A DNA stretch of 64,000 nt from Hoylesella buccalis ATCC 35310 (lineage in GTDB: Bacteria; Bacteroidota; Bacteroidia; Bacteroidales; Bacteroidaceae): assembly GCF_025151385.1 (NCBI RefSeq), contig NZ_CP102287.1:2728001-2792000 (forward strand). Reading direction: 5' to 3'. Positions 46,842 to 56,162 of the stretch are shown here, one piece after another. A program made the translations under genes and the position numbers. The notes below the pieces were generated by a model that saw only the letters and a program-made list of their open reading frames with translations, searched no databases and was not told where the DNA came from. How positions within the stretch are numbered: position 1 is the stretch's first letter; each line of letters starts with the position of its first letter.

Positions 46842-47090
46842 TTATAGTTTTTCCTGTTGGGGAGTATTGTTCTTACGAGGTCGTCTAAGGTAATAACCAT
46901 TTTTGGCTATTTTATATGCGCTGATGCAAGCCCAAAGTAGTGCAAACCCCGTAGAAGAAATAAGCGTGTTTTTAAGTGAAAACTCTATATCTAATAGGTG
47001 GTCTAGCAAGAGTGAACCTATAAAATACAAAAGAAAACAACAAAGAGAAGTGAAAATGACTTCTAATACCAGATATATTTTTCTTTTCAT
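46842..47090 (-). CDS. Small two-helix membrane protein, function unknown
   Basis: 82 residues: a short basic start (MKRKIY), two hydrophobic helices (VIFTSLCCFLLYFIGSLLL; LISSTGFALLWACISAYKIA) and a basic, polar tail (RRPRKNNTPQQEKL), so both ends probably face the cytoplasm. I do not recognise the family. It stands between a terminator and miaB, has lower G+C than its neighbours, and is supported mainly by its membrane-protein-like sequence. Confidence 0.6.
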   Translation of the reverse strand: MKRKIYLVLEVIFTSLCCFLLYFIGSLLLDHLLDIEFSLKNTLISSTGFALLWACISAYKIAKNGYYLRRPRKNNTPQQEKL

Positions 47091-47196
47091 AAGTAAATAT
47101 TTTATACTTTCAACTTCATCGTAGGGCGGTTTCGTATATGATATTTGTATGTTTTTTTATTCTCAATAAGGAATAAAAAATGTAGCGATTGGTAGT

Positions 47197-48546
47197 TTAC
47201 AGGGCCTCTCCAAACAACGTCGCTGATGTGCTGCCGACGATGCGCACACGCACGGTTTCACCGATATGGTGATTTACTTTGTCGAACACCACCATCTTGT
47301 TTTGCTCCGTTCTGCCGCAAAGCTGCTCCCTGCTGCGTTTGCTGAAGCCCTCTACCAGCACGTCAAAAACCTTGCCTTCGTCCTTTTTGTTAGAGACGGC
47401 GCTTAGTTCTGTTTGTAGATGTATCATCTCGTTCAGGCGTCGTATCTTCTCTTCTTCGGACACGTTGTCTGGTAAATGCTTAGACGCATAGGTGCCGGGA
47501 CGCTCGGAATATTTGAACATGAAAGCCGAGTCGTAACCAACGGCACGCATCAAGGCCAGCGATTGTTGGTGATCTTCTTCTGTTTCGCCATGATAGCCCA
47601 CGAACATATCGGTAGAAACGCCGCAATCGGGAATGATGCGGCGAATGGCATTGATGCGGTCCATGTACCATTCAACGGTGTATTTGCGGTTCATCAGCTT
47701 CAATATCTTATTGCTACCGCTCTGCACTGGGAGGTGAATGTGCTTGCAAACATTAGGCTCTTCGGCAATCACGCGCAGCGTATCGTCGCTCATGTCCTTA
47801 GGGTGCGACGAGGTAAAGCGAATGCGTACGCCGGGAACTTCGTGTGCCACACGGCGCAAGAGCTTTGGAAAATCAATGGTTTCTGCCGGAATTGTTTCGC
47901 CTGTTGCCGACAAATGTTCGGGAATGGTAAAACAATAAGAGTTGACGTTTTGCCCCAACAGCGTAATTTCCTTGTAGTGCTTGTCGCGCAGGTCGCGCAC
48001 TTCGCGCAAGATACTCTCCACGTCTCTCGACCTTTCTCTACCTCTTGTGTAGGGTACGATGCAGTAGTGGCAGAAGTTGTTGCATCCCCTCATGATGCTT
48101 ACGAAGCCTCCTATCTTGCCTAAAAGAAGCCGTTGAGGAACCACATCCTTATAGGTTTCGGTCTTTGAGAGTTCTATATCGATTGCTTTGTTGCCCGTTT
48201 CAGCTTGCGCAATCATGTCGGGAAGGTTCAAATACGAATCGGGTCCACACACCAAGTCGGTGTGATGGTTATTCAACAAATCGTCTTTCACCCGTTCGGC
48301 CATACAGCCCAACACGCCTAATATCAGGTTTCTGCCCGTCTTTCGCTCTGCGTGAAGCGAGTCAAGTCGGTTATATATCTTGTTTTCAGCATTCTCTCTG
48401 ACGCTGCAGGTATTCAGAAAAATGGCATCAGCCTCGTCCTCCTTGTCGCATATCTCATACCCCGCCATCTGCATGACCGATGCAACAACCTCGCTGTCGG
48501 CCACGTTCATTTGGCATCCGTATGTCTCGATGTAAAGCTTCTTCAT
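47197..48546 (-). CDS. miaB: tRNA-2-methylthio-N6-dimethylallyladenosine synthase
   Basis: Radical-SAM enzyme that adds the methylthio group to i6A37 of tRNAs. 449 residues: N-terminal UPF0004 domain with the auxiliary-cluster cysteines (YGCQMN, NTCSVRE, GCMAER), the SAM cluster motif RGCNNFCHYCIVPYTRGRERSR, and a C-terminal TRAM domain (VDVLVEGFSKRSREQLCGRTE). The MiaB-type YGCQMN start separates it from RimO and MtaB relatives. A -7 box lies at 48566-48573. Confidence 0.95.
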   Translation of the reverse strand: MKKLYIETYGCQMNVADSEVVASVMQMAGYEICDKEDEADAIFLNTCSVRENAENKIYNRLDSLHAERKTGRNLILGVLGCMAERVKDDLLNNHHTDLVCGPDSYLNLPDMIAQAETGNKAIDIELSKTETYKDVVPQRLLLGKIGGFVSIMRGCNNFCHYCIVPYTRGRERSRDVESILREVRDLRDKHYKEITLLGQNVNSYCFTIPEHLSATGETIPAETIDFPKLLRRVAHEVPGVRIRFTSSHPKDMSDDTLRVIAEEPNVCKHIHLPVQSGSNKILKLMNRKYTVEWYMDRINAIRRIIPDCGVSTDMFVGYHGETEEDHQQSLALMRAVGYDSAFMFKYSERPGTYASKHLPDNVSEEEKIRRLNEMIHLQTELSAVSNKKDEGKVFDVLVEGFSKRSREQLCGRTEQNKMVVFDKVNHHIGETVRVRIVGSTSATLFGEAL

Positions 48547-48565
48547 TGTCTATGGTTTTGGGCTA

Positions 48566-48573
48566 CAAAGGTA
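48566..48573 (-). promoter_or_regulatory. miaB promoter -7 box
   Basis: TACCTTTG on the minus strand, 20 bp before the miaB ATG. Confidence 0.5.
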
Positions 48574-48701
48574 CAAAAAATCTTCCACATGCTGATTGAA
48601 ACGCATAAAAAGCGGGACATCCACCTAATGGCATGGGTTTATGCCCCTCCTTAGTGGCATGCACGACATCAGTAAGCGTACAGATGCCATGCAGGGAGCC
48701 T

Positions 48702-49169
48702 TTATTCAGATGCTTTCAGTGCGTCTATCATCTGATGAATCTTCGTGCTGAACACGATGGGGTCTTGGATATACTCGAAACTGTTGGTTGCTTCTCCGGT
48801 TGTTACATAGACGGTACCGTAGTTGAAGATGCGCCCTAACATGGATTGTTTGATTTGCACGCCTTCGCATTTGCGGAGCATCAACTCCAAAGAGTTGCGC
48901 TCAATGATACCTTTTTTTGCGATAATGCGCTTGTTGGTCAGTGCATACTGCCGTCCTCCATTTGCTGATATAGAACCCAGAACGGCGAATAGCACGAGCA
49001 ACAGGCAAGCTGCGATTTGAAGATGGAAAAGAGTTCCCTCCGTTGGAAAGACCAACAAGAGAATCCCAAGGACGGCCAACGATGCCGAACGCCAGTAAAT
49101 AGCCGAGTGTAGTCGTGGGCGGTAAACAACACGTTCGCCCTCCATCAAACTTTTATCGATATATCCCAT
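48702..49169 (-). CDS. PH (bPH2/YdbS-like) domain membrane protein
   Basis: 155 residues. N-terminal part GERVVYRPRLHSAIYWRS, two adjacent membrane helices (LAVLGILLLVFP; AACLLLVLFAVLGSI), then a bacterial PH domain (YALTNKRIIAKKGIIERNSLELMLRKCEGVQIKQSMLG) matching the DUF304/bPH2 family. Role unknown; such proteins are linked to membrane stress and lipid organisation. Short gap to the GH109-type gene downstream. Confidence 0.85.
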   Translation of the reverse strand: MGYIDKSLMEGERVVYRPRLHSAIYWRSASLAVLGILLLVFPTEGTLFHLQIAACLLLVLFAVLGSISANGGRQYALTNKRIIAKKGIIERNSLELMLRKCEGVQIKQSMLGRIFNYGTVYVTTGEATNSFEYIQDPIVFSTKIHQMIDALKASE

Positions 49170-49210
49170 ATTATAAAAATCAATTCTTAGCGAGGCTTTT
49201 TGAGGGGTTT

Positions 49211-50620
49211 TTATGGAGCAAAATGATATTGAAAGCCGTTAATACGCTTCCAAGCTCCACGCGTAAAGTCGGGTATGGCGACTGGTGCCGAATTGTTTTC
49301 GATAGACAATCTGGTGAGTTCTCCCAGACAGCACCATTCGGCTAAGTCGTACACATCCATGTCGAGCGGAAGTCCATTCTGTAGACAATAAACCAAACGA
49401 TAGTCCATGATGTAGTCCATGCCGCCGTGTCCACCCACCTTCTTGGCTTTCTCTTGAAGGTCTTTGACAAACTGTGGCGTGTATTGTTGCAGCAACTCGT
49501 CACGAACTTTCTCTGCTACTGCAGCATGAGCCGTGAGGTTTTCGTGACTAATCTTCTCGTTGGTAGCCAACTGTTTGGGCCTGAAAGCCAGTTCGCCAAT
49601 AGGATATTTGCTGGCATAACCATCGGTTCCAACCACCTGATACATGCGGTTGTAGGGACGTGGTGTCATGACATTGTGCTGAATGAGCATGGTTTTCCCC
49701 TTGACAGTGCGAATCAATGTTGAGGTTTGGTCGCCGTTTTGGAAGTCGTTACAAGGTTTTCCGGTCTGCTTTTCAACGAGTTTTGGGCCGATAGTCGCTT
49801 TGGTATCCATGGCAACGAGATATTCCATGCGATCTCCACGATGAATATTTAGCACCTGACAGTCAGGGCCAATGCCGTGAGTAGGATAAACATCCCCTCG
49901 ATTCTTGCGATTGAAATCAATTCGCCAGTTGTGCCAATACTCGCCCCAAAAGTCCTCTAAGTTGTGGATGTAGGCACCTTCTACATGCAAAACCTCACCG
50001 AAGAGACCTTGTTGTGCCATGTTGAGGGTGGACAACTCAAAGAAGTCGTACACGCAGTTTTCCAACATCATGCAATGCTTCCGTGTGCGTTCAGCCGTAT
50101 TGATCAATGCCCAGATTTCTTTCAAATTGGTTGCAGCAGGCACCTCAATGGCCACATGCTTTCCATGGTTCATGGCATAAAGTGCTATTGGCACATGATG
50201 AACCCAGTCGGTTGCGATGTAGATGATGTCGATGTCCTTGCGTTCGCACATCTTCTTGTATGCATCTATACTGCCACTATAGGCCACAGCGTGGTGTCGT
50301 CCGTGCTTATCAAGCCTCTTCTGGCTAAGCTCTACACGGTCGGCCTCTACGTCACAGAGCGCCACGATGTCCGTTCCAGGAATCTGGCTCCATCGTTCTA
50401 CGGCACTAACCCCGCGCATTCCCAATCCAACAAAGCCCACGCGAACCGTTTGTAACTTAGGTGTGGTGAGCAGTAGCACGTCCTTTTGTTCGGCAGGACG
50501 TTGGGGTATGTTGGTCTCTATGACCTTGATGTTCTTCGCATCTACATGAGTTGGGGAAACCAGAAGAAAGCACAACAGCCATGCAAGCAACTGCATTGGT
50601 ACTTTATTGGTGAGATTCAT
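49211..50620 (-). CDS. Secreted Gfo/Idh/MocA protein, GH109-type alpha-N-acetylgalactosaminidase
   Basis: 469 residues. Signal peptide (LLAWLLCFLLVSPTHVDAK), NAD-binding Rossmann domain (VGFVGLGMRGVSAV), IYIATDWVHHVPIALYAMNHGKHVAIEVP, and GDVYPTHGIGP, the sequence block typical of GH109. These enzymes use bound NAD for hydrolysis and remove terminal alpha-N-acetylgalactosamine, for example from mucin or blood-group A glycans. Export by signal peptide supports the hydrolase reading over a cytoplasmic dehydrogenase. Activity inferred from family. Confidence 0.85.
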   Translation of the reverse strand: MNLTNKVPMQLLAWLLCFLLVSPTHVDAKNIKVIETNIPQRPAEQKDVLLLTTPKLQTVRVGFVGLGMRGVSAVERWSQIPGTDIVALCDVEADRVELSQKRLDKHGRHHAVAYSGSIDAYKKMCERKDIDIIYIATDWVHHVPIALYAMNHGKHVAIEVPAATNLKEIWALINTAERTRKHCMMLENCVYDFFELSTLNMAQQGLFGEVLHVEGAYIHNLEDFWGEYWHNWRIDFNRKNRGDVYPTHGIGPDCQVLNIHRGDRMEYLVAMDTKATIGPKLVEKQTGKPCNDFQNGDQTSTLIRTVKGKTMLIQHNVMTPRPYNRMYQVVGTDGYASKYPIGELAFRPKQLATNEKISHENLTAHAAVAEKVRDELLQQYTPQFVKDLQEKAKKVGGHGGMDYIMDYRLVYCLQNGLPLDMDVYDLAEWCCLGELTRLSIENNSAPVAIPDFTRGAWKRINGFQYHFAP

Positions 50621-50687
50621 TGAATGATTAAATTAGTTAAACAAAATTGATAAGTCTACTTTTTTCTTCGATTTGATGGATAAATGA

Positions 50688-52883
50688 TTAGTTGACCAGT
50701 GTGAAGTCGAGTTGTCTCTTCTCCAGATTGGCCTGTGCCACCTTAATTCTGATGGGATCTCCCAGCTGGTATTTGTGATGGTGTCGACGGCCAACGAGAC
50801 AATAATTCTTCTCATCAAAGTCGTAATAGTCGTCATCCAAATCGTGCATGGGTACCATTCCCTCGCAATGATTCTCGTCGATTTCGCAATAGATACCATA
50901 GCTTTGGATGCCACTGATGTGCGCATCAAACTCTTCACCGATATGCTCACCCATGAATTCCACCATCTTGTACTTGATGGAGTCACGCTCGGCATTGGCT
51001 GCCACCTGCTCCATGTCAGAACTATGCTCGCACAAACGCTCGTAATAGTCCTTGTTGGCGCTGCGGCCACCCTTTGCATATCGTGTCAACAGGCGGTGAA
51101 CCATCATGTCTGGATAACGCCGGATGGGCGACGTGAAGTGTGTGTAATAGTCGAAAGCCAAGCCAAAGTGTCCTATATTATAAATGGTGTACTTCGCCTT
51201 CATCATCGCTCTGAGAGCGACGGTCTGTATGAGTTTCTGTTCATCCGTGCCGTCAACGGCTTCCATCAGACGATTAAGACTGCGGGCAGTTTGTCCCTTT
51301 GTCCCTGCCGTTTTCATCTTATAGCCGAATTTCACGATAAAATCTTTTAGGTTTTCCAGCTTCTGTGGGTCGGGATTGTCGTGTACACGGTAAGGCAAAG
51401 TCTTGGCTTTAGCACTCTTTTTCACCTTTCCTACGCTCTCGGCCACGGTGCGGTTGGCCAACAACATAAACTCTTCAATCAGCTTGTTGGCATCTTTTGA
51501 ACGTTTAAAATAGCAGCGTACGGGCTTACCCTTCTCATCAACATCGAAATGAAGTTCTTCAGAATCAAACTTCACCGCACCGTTCTTGAAGCGTTCCTCA
51601 CGCAACTTCTTGGCCAAGGCGTCCAGCATAATCAGCTCCTTAGCATGCTCTCCCTTGTATCCACCCTTGTGTGGTGCCGGTGCAGGCTGCCCCGTTCCGT
51701 CTACCACACCATTGTCTTCAAGCAATTGTTGCACCTCTTCGTAGGCATATCTGCGATTGCTCTTGATGACAGTATGCACGATACGCTGGCTCCGAATGAA
51801 TCCATCGACGTCCATCTCCACGATGACGCTGTAGCAAAGTTTCTCTTCATTGGGGCGAAGGGAGCAGATGAAGTTGCACAATCGTTCGGGCAACATCGGG
51901 ATGGTGCGGTCTACCAGATACACGGATGTGGCACGTTTCTGCGCCTCTTTGTCGATGATGGAATTTTCGGTAACATAGTGTGTTACGTCAGCAATGTGGA
52001 TACCAACCTCCCAAATGCCTTTGCTTACCTCACGAATAGACAAGGCATCGTCGAAATCCTTGGCATCTTTAGGGTCAATCGTGCAAGTGAACACCTGTCG
52101 AAAGTCTTCTCTTTCAGCCAAATCCTGTGGGGTAATCTCGCCACTGATTCGCTCCGCAGCCTCTTCAACTGCCTTTGGATACTTGTAAGGCAAGCCGTAT
52201 TGCGCCAAGATGGTGTGCATCTCCGCATCGTTATCGCCAGTCTTGCCCAGCACGTCGATAACCTCTCCTATGATGTTTTTATGATTCTCATCGGGCCATT
52301 TGCTCACTTTCACCACCACCTTGTCGTTGGTTTGACCGCCCTTCAGCTTGTTTCTTGGAATCAAGATGTCGTTGGCGAACAAGTTCTCCTGTGTCACCAG
52401 GAAGGCGATGTTCTTTTCAACTCGCAGTTTACCGACGAACTGATCGCGCGAACGTTGTAGTATTTCGATGACCTGTGCTTCTTTGATGTGCTTTTGACGG
52501 CGCGCCATGAGCGACACTTTCACGCGGTCACCATTGAGTGCCGACATCGAGTTGCGCTCTGAAACAAAGATGGGTTTGTCGCTTCCATCGGGGATGAACG
52601 AGTTTTTCCCATTACCTTTGCGCCGAAAAATCCCTTCCACCACCTGTCCCATTTGGTTGAGGCGGTATGAATGGTCAGACACCTTTGTCAAGAAATCGTC
52701 CCAAGCCATCTCTTCCATCAGGTCGATGGCGAGCATCTTTAGCGGATGCGTGTTCAGCTTGAGCGTACGGAATATCTCTTTATAACTAAATGTTTTTTCC
52801 GGTTGTGTTGTAAAGAACCCTTCCAGCTTTTCAGCCAATTGCTTTTTGGACATGCGTTTGCCACCTTTTTTTTCTTTTCCCAT
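50688..52883 (-). CDS. rnr: Ribonuclease R
   Basis: 3'-5' exoribonuclease that degrades structured RNA. 731 residues from the ATG at 52883 (MGKEKKGGKRMSKKQL); the upstream in-frame ATG at 52922 adds an unconserved stretch. Order: basic N-terminus with helix-turn-helix (TFSYKEIFRTL), cold-shock domains (VEGIFRRKGNGKNSFIP), catalytic RNB domain with Asp cluster (TIDPKDAKDFDDALSI) and HYTHFTSPIRRYPDMMVHRLL, and a C-terminal S1 domain (GEEFDAHISGIQSYGIYCEI). Same strand as ppx-ppk1 upstream but separated by 220 bp. Confidence 0.95.
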   Translation of the reverse strand: MGKEKKGGKRMSKKQLAEKLEGFFTTQPEKTFSYKEIFRTLKLNTHPLKMLAIDLMEEMAWDDFLTKVSDHSYRLNQMGQVVEGIFRRKGNGKNSFIPDGSDKPIFVSERNSMSALNGDRVKVSLMARRQKHIKEAQVIEILQRSRDQFVGKLRVEKNIAFLVTQENLFANDILIPRNKLKGGQTNDKVVVKVSKWPDENHKNIIGEVIDVLGKTGDNDAEMHTILAQYGLPYKYPKAVEEAAERISGEITPQDLAEREDFRQVFTCTIDPKDAKDFDDALSIREVSKGIWEVGIHIADVTHYVTENSIIDKEAQKRATSVYLVDRTIPMLPERLCNFICSLRPNEEKLCYSVIVEMDVDGFIRSQRIVHTVIKSNRRYAYEEVQQLLEDNGVVDGTGQPAPAPHKGGYKGEHAKELIMLDALAKKLREERFKNGAVKFDSEELHFDVDEKGKPVRCYFKRSKDANKLIEEFMLLANRTVAESVGKVKKSAKAKTLPYRVHDNPDPQKLENLKDFIVKFGYKMKTAGTKGQTARSLNRLMEAVDGTDEQKLIQTVALRAMMKAKYTIYNIGHFGLAFDYYTHFTSPIRRYPDMMVHRLLTRYAKGGRSANKDYYERLCEHSSDMEQVAANAERDSIKYKMVEFMGEHIGEEFDAHISGIQSYGIYCEIDENHCEGMVPMHDLDDDYYDFDEKNYCLVGRRHHHKYQLGDPIRIKVAQANLEKRQLDFTLVN

Positions 52884-53045
52884 CTTGTTCCGTGTTTTAT
52901 GATACTTATTGCAAATTAACAAAAAATAATTGACACAACATGTATTTATTACGATTATTTTGCATTAAAATAATGTTTCGAAGTTATTCCGAGAATGTGC
53001 TGTCGAATAATCATTTGCACCTCAACCGCACATTGATGACAAACG

Positions 53046-53082
53046 AACGGGGGCTGATACCCCACTGGTACCAAGCCCCGTT
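53046..53082 (-). terminator. Possible terminator after ppx
   Basis: AACGGGG / CCCCGTT arms with an inner GC-rich stretch, 23 bp downstream of the ppx stop, then TTCGTTTGTC on the minus strand. The T run is weak. Confidence 0.45.
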
Positions 53083-53104
53083 ATAGTCTGCATCGCATGA
53101 TTTT

Positions 53105-54055
53105 CTACTTTGTTTGGCAGTACTCACGGTATAAACCGTCGACAATGCTATCGGCCAAACTGATGTTGGGTACATAGATGGTGTCACATTTCAAGGCCTT
53201 GGCCACCATCAGGAAGATTTCCGCAGCAGGTATGATAACATCGGCTCGGTCGTCTTTCAAACCGTACTTTTCTTTCCTTTCTTCTTCGCTGAGCTTAGAA
53301 AGTGCCTCGTATATTTCCTTCAATTCCTCCACTTTCATTTGCTTTTCGTCGTTCTTGCCGTGCGTCAGCCTGAAAAGTTTGTTGATGTTGCCGCCCGAAC
53401 CAATAATCTGCGTGTCAGGAAAATGTTCGGCATACTCGTCCAACATGCCCCGCATCTGATGCTTGGTGGCGTTGGTTACCTTGCCACTGAGCATGCGCAG
53501 GGTACCCATATCGAATGAATGACTCTCGGCCAGTGCACCATCATGCAGCAATGAAATCTCGGTACTGCCGCCTCCCACGTCTACGTATGCGAAATTACCC
53601 GTTTGACTATTGGTTTGTTCAATGATGTTGTTGCAAAGCAGTCGTGCTTCTTCCTCGCCCCGAATAATCTCCAGTTTGATGCCCGTCTCACGCTCAATCT
53701 CTTTCATTACCTTCTTCCCATTGTCTGCATCGCGCATGGCTGCGGTGGCACAGGCACGGTATTGATCCACCTGGTAGAGCAGCATGAACTGTTTGAAGCC
53801 TTTCATCATGCGCATCATCATCGTGGCGCGGTCTTTCGAAATCTTGCCTAATGTAAACACGTCTTTGCCTAATCGCAGGGGAATGCGGATGAACATCACC
53901 CGTTTAAAGCGCTCAAATTGGGGCGCACTGTCATCAAAACGCTTGATTAACAGGCGCGCACCGTTCGATCCAATGTCAATTGCTGCGAATGTTTTTGCTT
54001 CCATTTTTTCTTTTTGTTGGATGGGTTCTGGGGTTGTTTCTTTGTTTTTCGTCAT
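53105..54055 (-). CDS. ppx: Ppx/GppA family exopolyphosphatase
   Basis: 316 residues, the short single-domain form common in Bacteroidota. ASKHA-fold motifs: AAIDIGSNGARLLIKRF, the RACATAAMRDADNG block, IIRGEEEARL, VDVGGGSTEISLL and IGSGGNINKL. Removes terminal phosphates from polyphosphate, or hydrolyses pppGpp. Its ATG overlaps the ppk1 stop (ATGA), so synthesis and breakdown of polyphosphate are coupled in one operon. Confidence 0.93.
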   Translation of the reverse strand: MTKNKETTPEPIQQKEKMEAKTFAAIDIGSNGARLLIKRFDDSAPQFERFKRVMFIRIPLRLGKDVFTLGKISKDRATMMMRMMKGFKQFMLLYQVDQYRACATAAMRDADNGKKVMKEIERETGIKLEIIRGEEEARLLCNNIIEQTNSQTGNFAYVDVGGGSTEISLLHDGALAESHSFDMGTLRMLSGKVTNATKHQMRGMLDEYAEHFPDTQIIGSGGNINKLFRLTHGKNDEKQMKVEELKEIYEALSKLSEEERKEKYGLKDDRADVIIPAAEIFLMVAKALKCDTIYVPNISLADSIVDGLYREYCQTK

Positions 54056-56109
54056 GCTTGTTGTTCGGTTTGATACGCCTCGAATAAGGCTTGCTGTGAA
54101 CGGAAAGGTTGCTCTCCTTCTGCGATGGGTTGTATTTCGTTGGTCCCCAATCCGTCGATAATTCGTCCGTTGGTCGTGTCACGCATGCCATACTCAACGG
54201 TGCGCAGCAAGTCTTGTTGCAGGTCTTGGTCGTAAACAGGTGTCATCACTTCGATGCGGTTGATGAGATTGCGTGGCATCCAGTCGGCCGATCCCAGATA
54301 ATATTTTGGTTTTCCGCCGTTGCAGAATATCAAGATACGCGAATGTTCCAGGTATCTGTCAATGATGCCCACGGCCTTGATGTTCTCGCTCATGCCCTTG
54401 ATGCCTGGCACCAGTGAGCAGTTGCCTCGTAAGAGCAAGTCTATTTTCACGCCAGCTTGCGAGGCAGCGTAGAGCTTGTTGACGATGTCAGGGTCGGTGA
54501 TGTGGTTGATTTTAATCTTGACCCATGCCTCTTGCCCAGCCAAGGCATTCTTGATTTCGTTGTCGAGCATGCGGATGATGCGTGTCTTCATCGAGTTGGG
54601 CGACACCATGAGTTCCCTGAAGCGTACTTGTGAGAAGGGTCTGTCAATGAAGTCGAACACCTTTTCCACCTCATTGACGATGCGTGGCCGAGCCGTCATC
54701 ATGAGGTAGTCGGTATAGGTCTTGGCGTTTCCCTCGTGAAAGTTGCCGGTGCCGATACAAGCCAGATTGCCCTTGGTGGTCGTGATGTGCAAGAGTTTGG
54801 AATGAATCTTCAAACCTTCCACGCCAAAGATGACGTTCACGCCTTCTTCCTGCATGCGCTTGCTCCACTTGATGTTGCTTTCTTCGTCGAACCGAGCCAG
54901 CAACTCAACCACGGCCGTCACCTTCTTGCCGTTTTGTGCTGCGCAAATCAAGGCCTTCACCACCTTGGAATCTTTGGCCAAGCGATAGAGCGTGGTCTTG
55001 ATTTCCTTGACTTCCGGGCGCAAGGCTGCTTCTCTCAACATGCGAATGTAGCCGTTGAACGAGTGGTAGGGAACATGGATGAAACGGTCTTTCTGCCTGA
55101 TGAGGTCGAAGATACTTTCTTCTGACAGGAATTCCGGCTTGAGTATTTGCGGCCATTTGGGATAACTCAGCTTCTCATAACCCAGTGTCGGAAAGCCCAT
55201 CAAGTCTTTATGATTCTGATATCTACCTGCTGCCAGCAAGGTGTCCAGCTCTTTCACGTGCAGACGTTTCATCACCTTCTTTTTCAAGTCGGCAGGCATG
55301 TCCTTGTCATATACCATGCGTATGGCCTCTCCTCGTTTCCTACTGTTCACCCCTATGGCGATGCGTTCCATGGCACCGTAATCGGCTTCGTTGTCTACCT
55401 CCATTTCCGCATCCTTGGTAAACTTGAAAGAATAAGCCTCGTAGGTAGACCCTTTCAGTCCGATGAAGATGAGGGGCAAGCAGTATCTAACGACGTCATC
55501 CAGGTACATGAAGTTCTCACAATTGTCTGAAGAGGGAATTTTCAGGAAGCGTCCGTATATCCTGTCGGGTATTTTGATGATGGCAAATTTTGTCTTGCGG
55601 CTCATCTCTTCAGTCCTTTTCACGGCGAGATAGATGCGGTTGTCTTCCAAAATGCCGAGATCATCAATTTCTGAAAGCCAAATGGGATTGGTCGAACCGT
55701 TGAGCTTGTCGTAATAAAACGCTTTCAAGAAAGCCTTCTGCTCCTCGTTAAGCTGCGTCTCGTCAAGCATGCGCATGTTGTGCTTTTCCAGTCCGGCGAA
55801 CACATCTTTGATGGCGTTGCCATACTCAATGTTGTATTCTTCATTGAGTTTGTTGATGTGCTTGATGGTTTTTTTGATCATTTTCGCTGTCGCTGCCGAG
55901 ACATTCGTGCTTTCCAAAATCTTATTGAGCGATGCCATCCTTACTCGGAAGAATTCGTCCAGGTTGTTGGAATAAATGCCAAGGAACGACAAACGCTCCA
56001 ACAGAGGCACGGTTTCCTTTTGTGCTTCTTGCAAGATGCGGTGATTGAAATACATCCAGCTGACATCTCTCTCGATGTAACGATGCTTCTTTTTTGTGCT
56101 TTGTGCCAT
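54052..56109 (-). CDS. ppk1: Polyphosphate kinase 1
   Basis: 685 residues with the four PPK1 domains: N-domain (RYIERDVSWMYFNHRILQEA), head domain, and C1/C2 phospholipase-D-like domains. Active-site histidines are visible: H436 in KIHSKL, matching His435 of E. coli, before GTGNFHEGNAKTYTDY; and H589 in YLEHSRIL, followed by LGSADWMPRNLINRIEV. Makes polyphosphate from ATP at the membrane. Operon with ppx; the LRR gene lies 53 bp upstream on the same strand. Confidence 0.96.
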   Translation of the reverse strand: MAQSTKKKHRYIERDVSWMYFNHRILQEAQKETVPLLERLSFLGIYSNNLDEFFRVRMASLNKILESTNVSAATAKMIKKTIKHINKLNEEYNIEYGNAIKDVFAGLEKHNMRMLDETQLNEEQKAFLKAFYYDKLNGSTNPIWLSEIDDLGILEDNRIYLAVKRTEEMSRKTKFAIIKIPDRIYGRFLKIPSSDNCENFMYLDDVVRYCLPLIFIGLKGSTYEAYSFKFTKDAEMEVDNEADYGAMERIAIGVNSRKRGEAIRMVYDKDMPADLKKKVMKRLHVKELDTLLAAGRYQNHKDLMGFPTLGYEKLSYPKWPQILKPEFLSEESIFDLIRQKDRFIHVPYHSFNGYIRMLREAALRPEVKEIKTTLYRLAKDSKVVKALICAAQNGKKVTAVVELLARFDEESNIKWSKRMQEEGVNVIFGVEGLKIHSKLLHITTTKGNLACIGTGNFHEGNAKTYTDYLMMTARPRIVNEVEKVFDFIDRPFSQVRFRELMVSPNSMKTRIIRMLDNEIKNALAGQEAWVKIKINHITDPDIVNKLYAASQAGVKIDLLLRGNCSLVPGIKGMSENIKAVGIIDRYLEHSRILIFCNGGKPKYYLGSADWMPRNLINRIEVMTPVYDQDLQQDLLRTVEYGMRDTTNGRIIDGLGTNEIQPIAEGEQPFRSQQALFEAYQTEQQA

Positions 56110-56162
56110 TTTTCGGGGGTAGTAACTGTTATTTTGTCGATTTTGATGAAGGTGAGCGTTCG